DNA of 64,000 nt from Glycocaulis albus. Lineage in GTDB: Bacteria > Pseudomonadota > Alphaproteobacteria > Caulobacterales > Maricaulaceae. The translations under genes and the position numbers were made by a program. Below the pieces are notes generated by a model that made no database searches, was not told the origin of the DNA, and saw only the letters and a list, made by a program, of their open reading frames with translations. Of this stretch, positions 45,009 to 53,272 are shown piece by piece. Positions within the stretch are counted from its first letter, which is position 1. Every line of letters begins with the position of its first letter. The stretch is from NCBI RefSeq assembly GCF_014639075.1, contig NZ_BMFS01000009.1, forward strand, positions 60,314-124,313, in the 5' to 3' direction.

Positions 45009-45656
45009 ATGGCTGAACTATCAGAGAAATTGGTGACATCGGGCCTGCGTGTGCTTGCACCGCTTTTCGCAATTTCCCTAGCGGCCAGTCTGGCGGTAGC
45101 CGCGTCCGGGGCCGCCAGTGCCCAACGCGGCGACAACTACGTACTGCAACTCGATGAGCGGACCGTCTCCGCTTTGGCCGAACGCGCCGGTGAAGCAGGC
45201 ATCACGGCTGCTGACTTCTCGCGCTGGTTCGGGGCCAACGCCCGAATGGGCGTCGAGCAGGCTGCCCCGCGACCGCCCGCGCCTGCGCAGCTTCATGTAC
45301 TGGTAGCCGATGCGTCCGGCCGGATCGCCGGACGCGCGAGCGTGCGCGCCGAAGTGTCCGAACGCGGCGATGTCCGTCTCAACCAGCGCGAGCTGGAGCG
45401 GGCCGTCACACAGGCCTTTCCGGGAGACATGTTCTTTCCGACCGACACTTTCCACAAACACAATCCGGATGTGGACTTCTTTCCGACTGACACCTTCATT
45501 ACTTCCGCTCGGGAGCTGGACCAGGTAGCGGTCAGTTTCGGGCAGCGTGCAAGGCGCGAAGGGTATGCGCTCTTTATCACCCTGACGCCCGATGATGAGA
45601 GGTTTGATCCCCCCGTGAATCCGGGCGCGGTGGCCGTCGCAGGCCGGTTCGACTAG
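45009..45656 (+). CDS. Predicted secreted protein with repeated FFPTDTF motif
   Basis: A 215-residue protein not assigned to any family by me. Residues 15-38 form a signal peptide ending ASAQ. Near residues 139-163 the motif FFPTDTF occurs twice, separated by HKHNPDVD, in a stretch rich in Phe, Asp and His that could bind metal or form short strands. The remainder contains LDERTVSALAERAGEAGIT and a C-terminal FITLTPDDERF. It has a strong GGGAGGA ribosome site. Confidence 0.6.
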   Translation: MAELSEKLVTSGLRVLAPLFAISLAASLAVAASGAASAQRGDNYVLQLDERTVSALAERAGEAGITAADFSRWFGANARMGVEQAAPRPPAPAQLHVLVADASGRIAGRASVRAEVSERGDVRLNQRELERAVTQAFPGDMFFPTDTFHKHNPDVDFFPTDTFITSARELDQVAVSFGQRARREGYALFITLTPDDERFDPPVNPGAVAVAGRFD

Positions 45657-45662
45657 CTGACG

Positions 45663-47549
45663 CTAAACCCCCGCCGCCTCGCGCGCCTGTTCATAGGCCT
45701 CGTCGGCCTCCAGCCACTTCATCTCGGCCGCGTCGATAAGTTCCTCGGCGCGGGCGCGCTTCTTCGTCAGCTCGGTGGCGAGCTTCGGGTCTTTCTCCCA
45801 AAGGCCCGGCACGGCCAGCCCCTTGTCGATGGTCTCCAGCACGCCTTTCAGGCGTTCTGCCTCACGCTCCCATTTCAGCGCCTCGGCCTTGAGTGGTTTG
45901 AGCCTTGAGCGGGCTTCGGCTGCATCCTTGCGCCGCTCCAGCCTGGCATCGGGTTTGACTCTCCCGCGTCCATTGCCCTCGGTTTCAGGGCGTAGGAGCT
46001 GCTTGCGGTACTCGTCCATATCGCCCTCATAGGGCTTCACCGTGCCGCCTTCGGCTATCCACAGCCGGTCCACGCACGCCTCGATCAGGTGGCGGTCGTG
46101 GCTGATCAGGATCACTGCCCCTTCATAGGTGTTGATGGCGTCCATCAGCGCGGCGCGGCTGTCCATGTCGAGATGGTTGGTCGGCTCGTCGAGGATGAGA
46201 AGGTGCGCTCCGTGAAAGCTGATGAGGTTCATCAGCAATCGCGCCTTCTCGCCGCCCGAAAGGTCTTTGGCGGGCGTTTCCTGCCGGTCGCCCGGCAGGC
46301 CGAAACGGGCCAGGCGCGCGCGCCGCTGGGCTTCGGTCGCATCCGGCATCAGCTCGAGAATGTGCTGATAGGCGGAAGTATTGGGGTGCAGCGCATCGAT
46401 CTGGTGCTGGGCGAAATGGGCGATCTCCAGCTTCTTGTGCATGCGCATCGCGCCGGAGAGCACGGGTATCTGACCGGTCAGCAGCTTGGCGAAAGTGGAT
46501 TTGCCCGCGCCATTGCGCCCCAGAAGGCCGATCCGGTCATCGATATCGATACGCAGATCCATGTTCTTCAGGATCACCGCATCCTCGCCATAGCCGGTAG
46601 CCGCGCCGTCGAGGCGCACCAGCGGGTTGGCCATGCGGCGCGGAGCAACCGGCAGATCGAAGGGCGCAACCGGATCATCGACCGACGTCGCCACGGGCTG
46701 CATTTTCTCCAGCCTCTTCACACGCGACTGCGCCTGTTTGGCCTTGCTGGCCTTGGCCTTGAAGCGGTCGACGAAGCCCTGCAGGCGCCGGCGCTCCGCC
46801 TCCTGCTTTTCAACCAGCTTCATGGTCAGACGCTGGCGCTCGGCGAGCTGCTTTTCAAACTGGTCGTATCCGCCTTCCCAGACGGTCAGCCGGGCGTCTT
46901 TCAGGTGCGCGATCATGTCCAGCGAGGCGTTGAGCAGCCCCCTGTCGTGAGAGATCAGCAGTACGGCGCCTGGAAACTTCTGCAGATAGTTTTCAAGCCA
47001 GACCGCGCCTTCCAGATCAAGATAGTTGGTCGGCTCGTCGAGCAGGAGAAGGTCAGGTCTGGCAAACAGCGTTGCCGCCAGCGCGGCGCGCATGCGCCAG
47101 CCGCCCGAGAACGCCGAACAGGGCCGTTGCTGTTCCTCGTTGGAGAAGCCAAGACCATGCAGGATCGCACCGGCGCGTGCCTCGGCCGAATGCGCATCAA
47201 TATCGGCCAGCCGCGTCTGGATATCGGCGATGCGGTTGGGGTCGGTGGCGGTTTCGGCCTCGGCCAAGAGGCTCGCCCGCTCGGTATCCGCCGCCAGTAC
47301 GAAATCGATGATGGAAACCGGGCCGCCGGGCGCTTCCTGCTCCACGCTGCCCATGCGCATGCCCGGCTGGATACGGATATCGCCGCTCTCCGGCGCGGTT
47401 TCTCCGCGTATCAGCCGGAGCAGGGTGGATTTGCCGGTGCCATTGCGCCCGACAAGGCCCATCTTCGTCTTTGCCGGCAGGAAGAGCGTTGCCTGATCGA
47501 ACAGGATGCGCCCTTCAATACGGTAGGTGAGGTCGTTGATGTGCAGCAT
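45663..47549 (-). CDS. ABC-F family ATPase
   Basis: A 628-residue soluble protein with two ABC domains: Walker A GRNGTGKSTLLRLI and GRNGAGKSTFAKLL; signatures FSGGWRMRAALA and LSGGEKARLLMN; Walker B LLLLDEPTNYLD and LLILDEPTNHLD. A charged linker with KKQEAERRRLQ-type helices lies between, and a coiled-coil tail (Uup-like) follows from about residue 530. ABC-F proteins act on the ribosome E site. There is no membrane domain. It is divergent from ndk. Confidence 0.94.
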   Translation of the reverse strand: MLHINDLTYRIEGRILFDQATLFLPAKTKMGLVGRNGTGKSTLLRLIRGETAPESGDIRIQPGMRMGSVEQEAPGGPVSIIDFVLAADTERASLLAEAETATDPNRIADIQTRLADIDAHSAEARAGAILHGLGFSNEEQQRPCSAFSGGWRMRAALAATLFARPDLLLLDEPTNYLDLEGAVWLENYLQKFPGAVLLISHDRGLLNASLDMIAHLKDARLTVWEGGYDQFEKQLAERQRLTMKLVEKQEAERRRLQGFVDRFKAKASKAKQAQSRVKRLEKMQPVATSVDDPVAPFDLPVAPRRMANPLVRLDGAATGYGEDAVILKNMDLRIDIDDRIGLLGRNGAGKSTFAKLLTGQIPVLSGAMRMHKKLEIAHFAQHQIDALHPNTSAYQHILELMPDATEAQRRARLARFGLPGDRQETPAKDLSGGEKARLLMNLISFHGAHLLILDEPTNHLDMDSRAALMDAINTYEGAVILISHDRHLIEACVDRLWIAEGGTVKPYEGDMDEYRKQLLRPETEGNGRGRVKPDARLERRKDAAEARSRLKPLKAEALKWEREAERLKGVLETIDKGLAVPGLWEKDPKLATELTKKRARAEELIDAAEMKWLEADEAYEQAREAAGV

Positions 47550-47646
47550 GAAGCGCCGCGTAGCACGGCTTGCTGGCAGGTAAAAGCGCCGCTATAAGCC
47601 GCGCCAAACCACACCTCCCCAATCATCACCCAAGGGACACGACACC

Positions 47647-48069
47647 ATGGCGCTGCAACGCACCTTCTCCATCATCAAGCCCGACGCCACAAAGCGTAAC
47701 CTCACCGGCAAGATCAACGCCATGATCGAGGATGCGGGCCTTCGCATCATTGCGCAAAAGCGCATCCACATGACGAAGGCGCAGGCCGAGACCTTCTACG
47801 GCGTGCACCGCGAACGCCCCTTCTTCAACGACCTCGTATCCTTCATGATCTCCGGCCCGGTCGTGGTGCAGGTGCTCGAAGGCGAAGACGCGATTGCGAA
47901 ATACCGTACCGTCATGGGCGCCACCAACCCGGCCAATGCCGATGAAGGCACGATCCGCAAGGTGTTCGCCGAGTCGATCGAAGCCAATTCCGTGCACGGC
48001 TCCGACGCGCCGGAAACGGCCGCCGAGGAAATCGCCTTCTTCTTCTCCGGTCTGGAACTGGTGGGCTAA
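47647..48069 (+). CDS. ndk: Nucleoside diphosphate kinase
   Basis: A 140-residue enzyme that equilibrates nucleoside di- and triphosphates. It has [18 protein letters not shown] at the N-terminus and the active-site histidine in [16 protein letters not shown]. The usual bacterial length. A very strong terminator follows 21 bases after the stop. The gene is single and divergent from the ABC-F gene. Confidence 0.97.
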   Translation: MALQRTFSIIKPDATKRNLTGKINAMIEDAGLRIIAQKRIHMTKAQAETFYGVHRERPFFNDLVSFMISGPVVVQVLEGEDAIAKYRTVMGATNPANADEGTIRKVFAESIEANSVHGSDAPETAAEEIAFFFSGLELVG

Positions 48070-48090
48070 GGCTTTCTTCTGCCTTCCCCG

Positions 48091-48138
48091 AGACGATAAA
48101 AGCCCGGCAGCGATGCCGGGCTTTTTTTTTATCGTCTG
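48091..48138 (+). terminator. Strong, possibly bidirectional terminator after ndk
   Basis: AAAGCCCGGCA pairs with TGCCGGGCTTT around a GCGA tetraloop, followed by nine T residues in all. The outer bases AGACGAT and ATCGTCT are also complementary, so the stem can extend past the U-tract. A run of A residues before the stem means it can work on the minus strand as well, for the ABC exporter transcript coming from the right. Confidence 0.93.
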
Positions 48139-48151
48139 CGCCCTTTTTAAT

Positions 48152-48363
48152 CGTCATTTCAGAAAGCGCGAGGCGCTTATCTGGAACCCAGTCTTTATTT
48201 TGGTTGCGCAACGCATTCCCCGCCCAATGGATCCCGGGTCAAGCCCGGCAACCCGGTTGAGAGGTCCGGGAACAACAAGACCGGGGTCCCGGTCCCCGAG
48301 CCGGGACCTGAAACAAGCCTGGGTTCCGGGTCTGCGCACTAACGCGCTCCGCCCGGAATGACG
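48152..48363. repeat. Fold-back intergenic repeat between ndk and the ABC exporter
   Basis: This gap of 315 bp holds no gene. CGTCATT (48152-48158) pairs with AATGACG (48357-48363), GGAACCCAG (48183-48191) with CTGGGTTCC (48319-48327), and GGTCCCGG (48285-48292) with CCGGGACC (48301-48308). The nested order gives a cruciform or long RNA hairpin of about 210 bp. Motifs like GATCCCGGGTCAAGCCCGG and CGGAATGACG are known from mosaic intergenic repeats of Alphaproteobacteria. Confidence 0.75.
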
Positions 48364-48384
48364 CTGGAAGGGTGACGGCACGAG

Positions 48385-50238
48385 CTACTTCGCCGCGACG
48401 GTCCAGTCCGCATCCACGTTCAGGAACCCGCCGGACTGGCGTTTCCAGAGCTGGGCGTAGACGCCGTTCTTCGCCAGCAGCGCGTCATGGCTGCCCTGTT
48501 CGATGATGCGGCCTTCCTCCATCACCACCAGCCGGTCCAGCATGGCGATGGTGGAGAGGCGGTGCGCGATGGCGATGACGGTCTTGCCCTCCATCAGCTG
48601 ATAGAGCTGTTCCTGGATCGCGGCCTCGATCTCGGAGTCCAGCGCGGACGTCGCCTCGTCCAGCACCAGGATCGGCGCGTCTTTCAGCAGGATGCGCGCA
48701 ATCGCGATGCGTTGGCGCTGCCCGCCGGAGAGCTTCACGCCCCGCTCGCCAACATGCGCGTCATAGCCGGTGCGGCCATCGATGTCGGAGAGGTCCGGGA
48801 TAAAGGCATCGGCCTGCGCCCGGCGCGCGGCCTCCATCACGGCCGCATCGTCTGCATCCATCGATCCATAGGCGATATTATCCCGGATCGAGCGGTGCAG
48901 CAGGGAGGTGTCCTGCGTCACCATGCCGATCTGGCGGCGCAAGGAATCTTGCGTGACCTTCGAGATATCCTGCCCGTCAATCGTGATGCGTCCGCCCTCA
49001 AGGTCGTAAAAGCGCAGGAGCAGGTTGACGAGGGTGGACTTGCCCACGCCGGAACGCCCGACCAGCCCCACCTTCTCGCCCGCCGCGATGTCGAGGCTGA
49101 GCCCGTCGATCACGCCGGCCTCCTTGCCATAATGGAAGGAGATGTTTTCAAAGCGGATTGCGCCGCTGGAGACAAGGAGCGGTCTGGCGTCAGCCCTGTC
49201 GGTAATGGCCTGCTCCTGCGCGATGGTGTTGATGCCGTCCTGAATGGTGCCGACGGCCTCGAACAGGCCTGCCGTTTCCCACAAGATCCAGTCCGACATC
49301 GCCCTGATGCGCATGACAATGGCGACCGCCACGGCGACCACGCCAAGACCCACCAGCCCCATCTGCCAGGCGACAATCGTGGAGGCCGTTACGGCGACCA
49401 GCAGCACCGCATTGAGCGTCTGCAGAAGCGTGTAGAGCCCGGTAACAAGGCGCATCTGCTTGTAGACCGTGCCCATGAAGCCGCTCATCGCATCGCGCGC
49501 ATAGCCTTCCTCGCGGCGGGCATGGGCAAACAGCTTGATGGTCTGGATATTGGTGTAGCTGTCTACGATGCGCCCGGTCATCTCGGCGCGGGCATCGGCC
49601 TGCTTCATGGAGATGTCGCGCAGACGCGGGATGAAGTGGAACAGGAGCCACAGATAGCCCGCCAGCCAGAGCACGAGCGGGATCATCAGGAAGGGCTCCG
49701 CCCCGCCCACCAGCACCAGTGCACCCACAAAATAGACCGCCACATAGACGAAGATATCGAGCACCTTCATCACCGTCTCGCGTATCGCGAGCGCGGTCTG
49801 CATCACTTTCTGGCTGACCCGGCCGGCGAACTCGTCCTGGAAGAAGCTCATCGACTGGCCAAGGATGTAGCGGTGGGTCAGCCAGCGCGCGAGCATCGGG
49901 AAATTGCCGAAGATCGTCTGGTGCGTGATCAGCGAGTTGAACAGCACCAGAAGCGGAAACCCGATCAGCACGAAGGCCGCCATGGCGAGGAGGCCCGCCC
50001 CGTGCTCCTCAAACAATGTCTCCCGGTCAGCCTCTGCCAGCCAGTCTACCAGCGTGCCGAGAAAGCCGAGGAAAACCACCTCGAACACCGACAGGATCGC
50101 GGTCAGGACCGACAGCGTCACCAGCCACGGCCAGACGGGCCGGGTATAGTAGACAACAAAGCCCAGGAGGGTCTTGGGCGGCGCTTCCGGCTCGGTAGCG
50201 GGGAAGGGGTCAACGCGGGATTCGAAAAAGCGGAACAT
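48385..50238 (-). CDS. ABC exporter, fused membrane and ATPase domains
   Basis: A 617-residue half-transporter: six transmembrane helices in residues ~30-320 (MsbA/heterodimer-like fold) and an ATPase domain with Walker A GRSGVGKSTLVNLLLRFYD, signature LSGGQRQRIAIARILL and DEATSALDSE. It likely works as a homodimer exporting lipid or drug-like substrates. I start it at the ATG at 50238 (MFRFFESRVDPF). A SoxR-type promoter points into it from 50340, so redox-active compounds are likely inducers and perhaps substrates. Confidence 0.9.
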   Translation of the reverse strand: MFRFFESRVDPFPATEPEAPPKTLLGFVVYYTRPVWPWLVTLSVLTAILSVFEVVFLGFLGTLVDWLAEADRETLFEEHGAGLLAMAAFVLIGFPLLVLFNSLITHQTIFGNFPMLARWLTHRYILGQSMSFFQDEFAGRVSQKVMQTALAIRETVMKVLDIFVYVAVYFVGALVLVGGAEPFLMIPLVLWLAGYLWLLFHFIPRLRDISMKQADARAEMTGRIVDSYTNIQTIKLFAHARREEGYARDAMSGFMGTVYKQMRLVTGLYTLLQTLNAVLLVAVTASTIVAWQMGLVGLGVVAVAVAIVMRIRAMSDWILWETAGLFEAVGTIQDGINTIAQEQAITDRADARPLLVSSGAIRFENISFHYGKEAGVIDGLSLDIAAGEKVGLVGRSGVGKSTLVNLLLRFYDLEGGRITIDGQDISKVTQDSLRRQIGMVTQDTSLLHRSIRDNIAYGSMDADDAAVMEAARRAQADAFIPDLSDIDGRTGYDAHVGERGVKLSGGQRQRIAIARILLKDAPILVLDEATSALDSEIEAAIQEQLYQLMEGKTVIAIAHRLSTIAMLDRLVVMEEGRIIEQGSHDALLAKNGVYAQLWKRQSGGFLNVDADWTVAAK

Positions 50239-50309
50239 CAGTATCTCGATATCAGGGGCGGCACGATGCGCGGCGCCGGAAAAGGGGGCTTGCCGGTCTG
50301 GCGGGGGCC

Positions 50310-50340
50310 GGTCTAGAACCTCAACCAATATTGAGGTCAA
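50310..50340 (-). promoter_or_regulatory. SoxR-controlled promoter of the ABC exporter
   Basis: CCTCAACCAATATTGAGG (50319-50336) has the CCTCAA-N6-TTGAGG arms of the SoxR box. On the minus strand it sits between TTGACC (50340-50335) and TAGACC (50315-50310), a 19-bp spacer, the elongated spacing used by MerR-family activators. This directs transcription to the exporter, about 70 bases before its ATG. On the plus strand I see no equally good promoter for soxR, whose ATG is only 15 bases from the box. Confidence 0.88.
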
Positions 50341-50351
50341 AGGCAAATGAC

Positions 50352-50810
50352 ATGTCGTCCATGAAGAAAGCTGGGCCGGTGCGGGCGTTGAGCGTTGGCG
50401 AGCTGGCTGCGCGTGCCGGTGTCAGCGTCTCCACCTTGCACTTCTACGAGACAAAAGGGCTGATCGCCAGCGCGCGCACAGGCGGAAACCAGCGCCGCTA
50501 TGGCCGCGACATGCTGCGCCGGGTGGCGGTGATCCGCGTCGCCCAGCGCGCCGGCGTACCGCTGGCCGAGATTCGCGAAGCGCTTGATGCGCTTCCCTCC
50601 CGGCGCACGCCCAACGCGGCCGACTGGGCGAAGCTCTCGGCGGTGTGGAAGGACGCGCTGGAAGCACGCATTGCCAGCCTGACCAGCCTGAAAGACCAGC
50701 TTGATGGCTGCATTGGCTGCGGTTGCCTCTCGCTGACCGACTGCCCCTTGCGCAATCCGGGAGACGCGCTGGGGGGCGAAGGGCCGGGGGCACGTCTGCT
50801 GGAGGGGTAG
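50352..50810 (+). CDS. soxR: Redox-sensitive transcriptional activator SoxR
   Basis: A 152-residue MerR-family protein. The winged helix is LSVGELAARAGVSVSTLHFY, and the [2Fe-2S] cluster cysteines are Cys120, Cys123, Cys125 and Cys131 in CIGCGCLSLTDC, nearly the same numbering as in E. coli. No soxS lies beside it, as in most non-enteric bacteria, where SoxR acts directly on efflux genes. ATG 50352 has AAAGG eight bases upstream; ATG 50361 is an alternative. Confidence 0.95.
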   Translation: MSSMKKAGPVRALSVGELAARAGVSVSTLHFYETKGLIASARTGGNQRRYGRDMLRRVAVIRVAQRAGVPLAEIREALDALPSRRTPNAADWAKLSAVWKDALEARIASLTSLKDQLDGCIGCGCLSLTDCPLRNPGDALGGEGPGARLLEG

Positions 50811-50886
50811 CGCTTTCGGGAATCCCTGAAATCCCGGCCAAGCGCAGCGCAGAGCCGGGACCTCATGCAGGAGAAGCGGCGACAGG

Positions 50887-50910
50887 CCCCGGATCGCTTC
50901 GCGTCCGGGG
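50887..50910. repeat. Small intergenic hairpin after soxR
   Basis: CCCCGGA and TCCGGGG surround TCGCTTCGCG, followed by TTTC. The preceding bases (about 50834-50870) contain CCCGG and GAGCCGGGACCT, the last also found at 48298-48309 in the larger repeat. The hairpin could stop soxR and arfB transcripts, which converge here, but the T-run is short. Confidence 0.5.
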
Positions 50911-50969
50911 TTTCAGTGGAAGGCTTTGGTGCCAGGTAGAAGCCGGGCACCCGAACGAAGGTCACCCCC

Positions 50970-51377
50970 CTAATCCAGCCCCGGCTTTTTCCGCAATGCC
51001 TTGGTCTGCCCCTTCTTGGCCTTGGCGTCTTTCTGACGCTTGATGGAGCTCAAGGACGGGCGCGATTTGATGCGCGGCTTGGGCTTGCGGCTGGCTTGCC
51101 GGATCAGGCGTATCAGCCGGGAGCGGGCTTCCGCGCGGTTGCGCTCCTGTGAGCGGTGATCCTCGACATGCAGGATCAGCACGCCGTCCTGCGTCATGCG
51201 GTTGCCGGCGAGGCGTACGAGCCGCTGCTTTACCGCCGGGTCAAGCGCACTGGCATGCACATCGTAACGCAGCTGCACCGCGCTCGCCGTCTTGTTCACA
51301 TGCTGACCGCCGGGTCCGGACGCTTTCACGAAGCGCTCGGTTATCAGGCTCTCATCAAGAATGATGTCGTCAGTGAT
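50970..51377 (-). CDS. arfB: Peptidyl-tRNA hydrolase ArfB (ICT1/YaeJ type), unusual start
   Basis: ArfB frees stalled ribosomes. The catalytic GGQ is in KASGPGGQHVNKTAS, followed by AVQLRYDV and a basic C-terminal tail that enters the mRNA channel. The family N-terminus ITDDIILDESLITERF is present in frame, but no ATG, GTG or TTG precedes it: the purN stop TAG is followed by ACC and ATC. I propose the ATC at 51377, 8 bases after AAAAGG, giving 135 residues. The first ordinary start, GTG at 51329, would leave only five residues before the GGQ region. Confidence 0.85.
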   Translation of the reverse strand: MTDDIILDESLITERFVKASGPGGQHVNKTASAVQLRYDVHASALDPAVKQRLVRLAGNRMTQDGVLILHVEDHRSQERNRAEARSRLIRLIRQASRKPKPRIKSRPSLSSIKRQKDAKAKKGQTKALRKKPGLD

Positions 51378-51380
51378 GGT

Positions 51381-51959
51381 CTACGCCTTTTCCAGAGCCA
51401 GTTTCAGCGCCTCAGGGTATAGCCGGTGTTCTTCCACCAGCACGCGCGCGGCAAGGGTTTCTGGCGTATCGCCCGGCAGCACCGGCACGCGGGCCTGCGC
51501 GATCACCGGGCCTTCATCCATGCCGGGCGTGACCCAGTGGACCGTGCAGCCATGTTCGCTTTCGCCCGCTTCGATGGCGCGCTTGTGCGTGTCCACACCC
51601 TTGAATTTCGGCAGCAGGGAGGGGTGGATATTGATCATCCGGCCGTCCCACTGGTTCACGAAGCCTTCCGTCAGGATACGCATGAAACCGGCAAGACAGA
51701 CAAATTCTGCCCCCGCCTCGCGCAAGGCAGAATCCAGCGCCGCTTCGAAACTCTCGCGGCTCGCATAGGCCTTGTGGTCGATGGCGATGGCGGAAATGCC
51801 TGCCTCGCGCGCACGCTCCAGCCCGTATGCGTCCGGCCGGTTGGAGATCACGGCGACGATGCGGGCGGGATAATCGTCCGCAGCGCAGGCATCGATCAGG
51901 CATTGCAAATTCGATCCGCGCCCGGAGATGAGGACGGCAATCGGCGTCTTGCCGGTCAT
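51381..51959 (-). CDS. purN: Phosphoribosylglycinamide formyltransferase PurN
   Basis: A 192-residue folate-dependent enzyme of purine synthesis. [19 protein letters not shown] is at the N-terminus, with catalytic Asn-His in [14 protein letters not shown] and Asp in [13 protein letters not shown]. The start ATG at 51959 overlaps the purM stop by 4 bp; a longer frame to 52070 lies within purM and is Arg-rich shadow sequence. purM-purN is a conserved pair. Confidence 0.97.
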   Translation of the reverse strand: MTGKTPIAVLISGRGSNLQCLIDACAADDYPARIVAVISNRPDAYGLERAREAGISAIAIDHKAYASRESFEAALDSALREAGAEFVCLAGFMRILTEGFVNQWDGRMINIHPSLLPKFKGVDTHKRAIEAGESEHGCTVHWVTPGMDEGPVIAQARVPVLPGDTPETLAARVLVEEHRLYPEALKLALEKA

Positions 51960-52987
51960 TTCGCGGTGATATGGCCGATGATGGCGGCTGTCTCGCCTGC
52001 GTCTTTCAGCGCTGCCAGCACGGCCTCGGCGTCTTCGGCGGCGACGGCGGCGATCATGCCGATCCCGCAATTGAAGGTGCGGCGCATCTCGGCCTCTGCA
52101 ATGCCGCCCGCGCTTTCCAGCCAGCGGAAGACGGCAGGGCGTTCAAAGCTGGCGTAATCCACCTCGAAGCTTAACTGACCCGGCAGCATGCGCGGCGTGT
52201 TCTCGGTGATCCCGCCCCCGGTAATGTGGGCAAGGCCCTTGATCTTGCCGGCGCGCACCAGCGGCATCAGGGATTTCACATAGATGCGGGTCGGCTCCAG
52301 CAGCGCTTCGCCAAGCTTCCTGCCCGGTGCGAAGGGTGCCTCGCTGTCGAACTCTAGCCCCGCATGCTCGATCACCCGGCGGATCAGCGAATAGCCGTTC
52401 GAATGCGCGCCCGACGAGGCCAGCCCGATCAGCATATCGCCCGGCACCATGTCTGACTCGCGGGGCAGGAGATGGCCGCGTTCAGCTGCGCCGACAACGA
52501 ATCCGGCAAGGTCGAAATCCTCGCCCTCATACATGCCCGGCATCTCGGCCGTTTCCCCGCCAATAAGCGCACAGCCCGCCATGCGGCACCCCTGCGCGAT
52601 GCCTTTCACGATCTCGGCGCCGCGCGCTGGGTCGAGTTTGCCGGTGGCGAAATAGTCCAGGAAGAACAAAGGCTCAGCGCCCTGCGCCAGCACGTCATTG
52701 ACGCACATGGCCACGAGGTCAATGCCGACCGTGCCGACAATGCCGGTATCGATGGCAAGGCGCAGCTTGGTGCCCACCCCGTCCGTGCCTGAGACCAGAA
52801 CCGGGTCCTTGAACCCTGCGGCTTTGAGATCAAACGCGCCGCCAAACCCGCCCAGATCCGCGTTCGCGCCGGGCCGGGCGGTGGATTTCGCCAGTGGCTT
52901 GATCGCCTCGACCAGCGCATCACCTGCATCGATATCCACCCCGGCGGATGCGTAAGTAAGGCCTTGAGAGGGCGGGTTGCTGGCCAC
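51956..52987 (-). CDS. purM: Phosphoribosylformylglycinamidine cyclo-ligase PurM
   Basis: A 343-residue AIR synthetase. Typical blocks are [58 protein letters not shown] (in part) and [18 protein letters not shown] use the GTG at 52987 with GGAG nine bases upstream, giving the normal [14 protein letters not shown] N-terminus. The 285 bp to the divergent DUF2066 gene contain no gene I can support, only the two promoters in principle. Confidence 0.97.
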   Translation of the reverse strand: MASNPPSQGLTYASAGVDIDAGDALVEAIKPLAKSTARPGANADLGGFGGAFDLKAAGFKDPVLVSGTDGVGTKLRLAIDTGIVGTVGIDLVAMCVNDVLAQGAEPLFFLDYFATGKLDPARGAEIVKGIAQGCRMAGCALIGGETAEMPGMYEGEDFDLAGFVVGAAERGHLLPRESDMVPGDMLIGLASSGAHSNGYSLIRRVIEHAGLEFDSEAPFAPGRKLGEALLEPTRIYVKSLMPLVRAGKIKGLAHITGGGITENTPRMLPGQLSFEVDYASFERPAVFRWLESAGGIAEAEMRRTFNCGIGMIAAVAAEDAEAVLAALKDAGETAAIIGHITAK

Positions 52988-53272
52988 GGCTGATTGCTCC
53001 GGCAAAGGGATCGGGATTCTCGCGCAAACAACTGCAAGGGGCCGGGCTTGGCAAGAGGGCGGGTCTGTAAATCGCGTCTGTCCACGTTTCGCTGGCACAA
53101 CAGGCGCGTGAAATCAGACGCTTGCGGGCAATGATATGTCACTTACCCCGACGCGGCGGATCAGGTGTATTATGATGGAAGATCAGGGCTCCACAGCCTG
53201 TAAACCCTTCACGCGATGGCCTGTGCGGGTATAGTCACAGCCAGTGTTTCACTTTCAGGCAGGATCGCCACC

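Noticed and set aside
46089..47597. 502-residue plus-strand frame opposite the ABC-F gene
   Set aside because: The minus-strand ABC-F protein has two complete ATPase domains; the plus frame shows no motif and no plausible start context.
48487..50316. 609-residue open frame on the plus strand opposite the ABC exporter
   Set aside because: Its composition (His, Asp, Gln and Arg rich) is that of a codon-shadow; the minus strand holds a complete ABC transporter.
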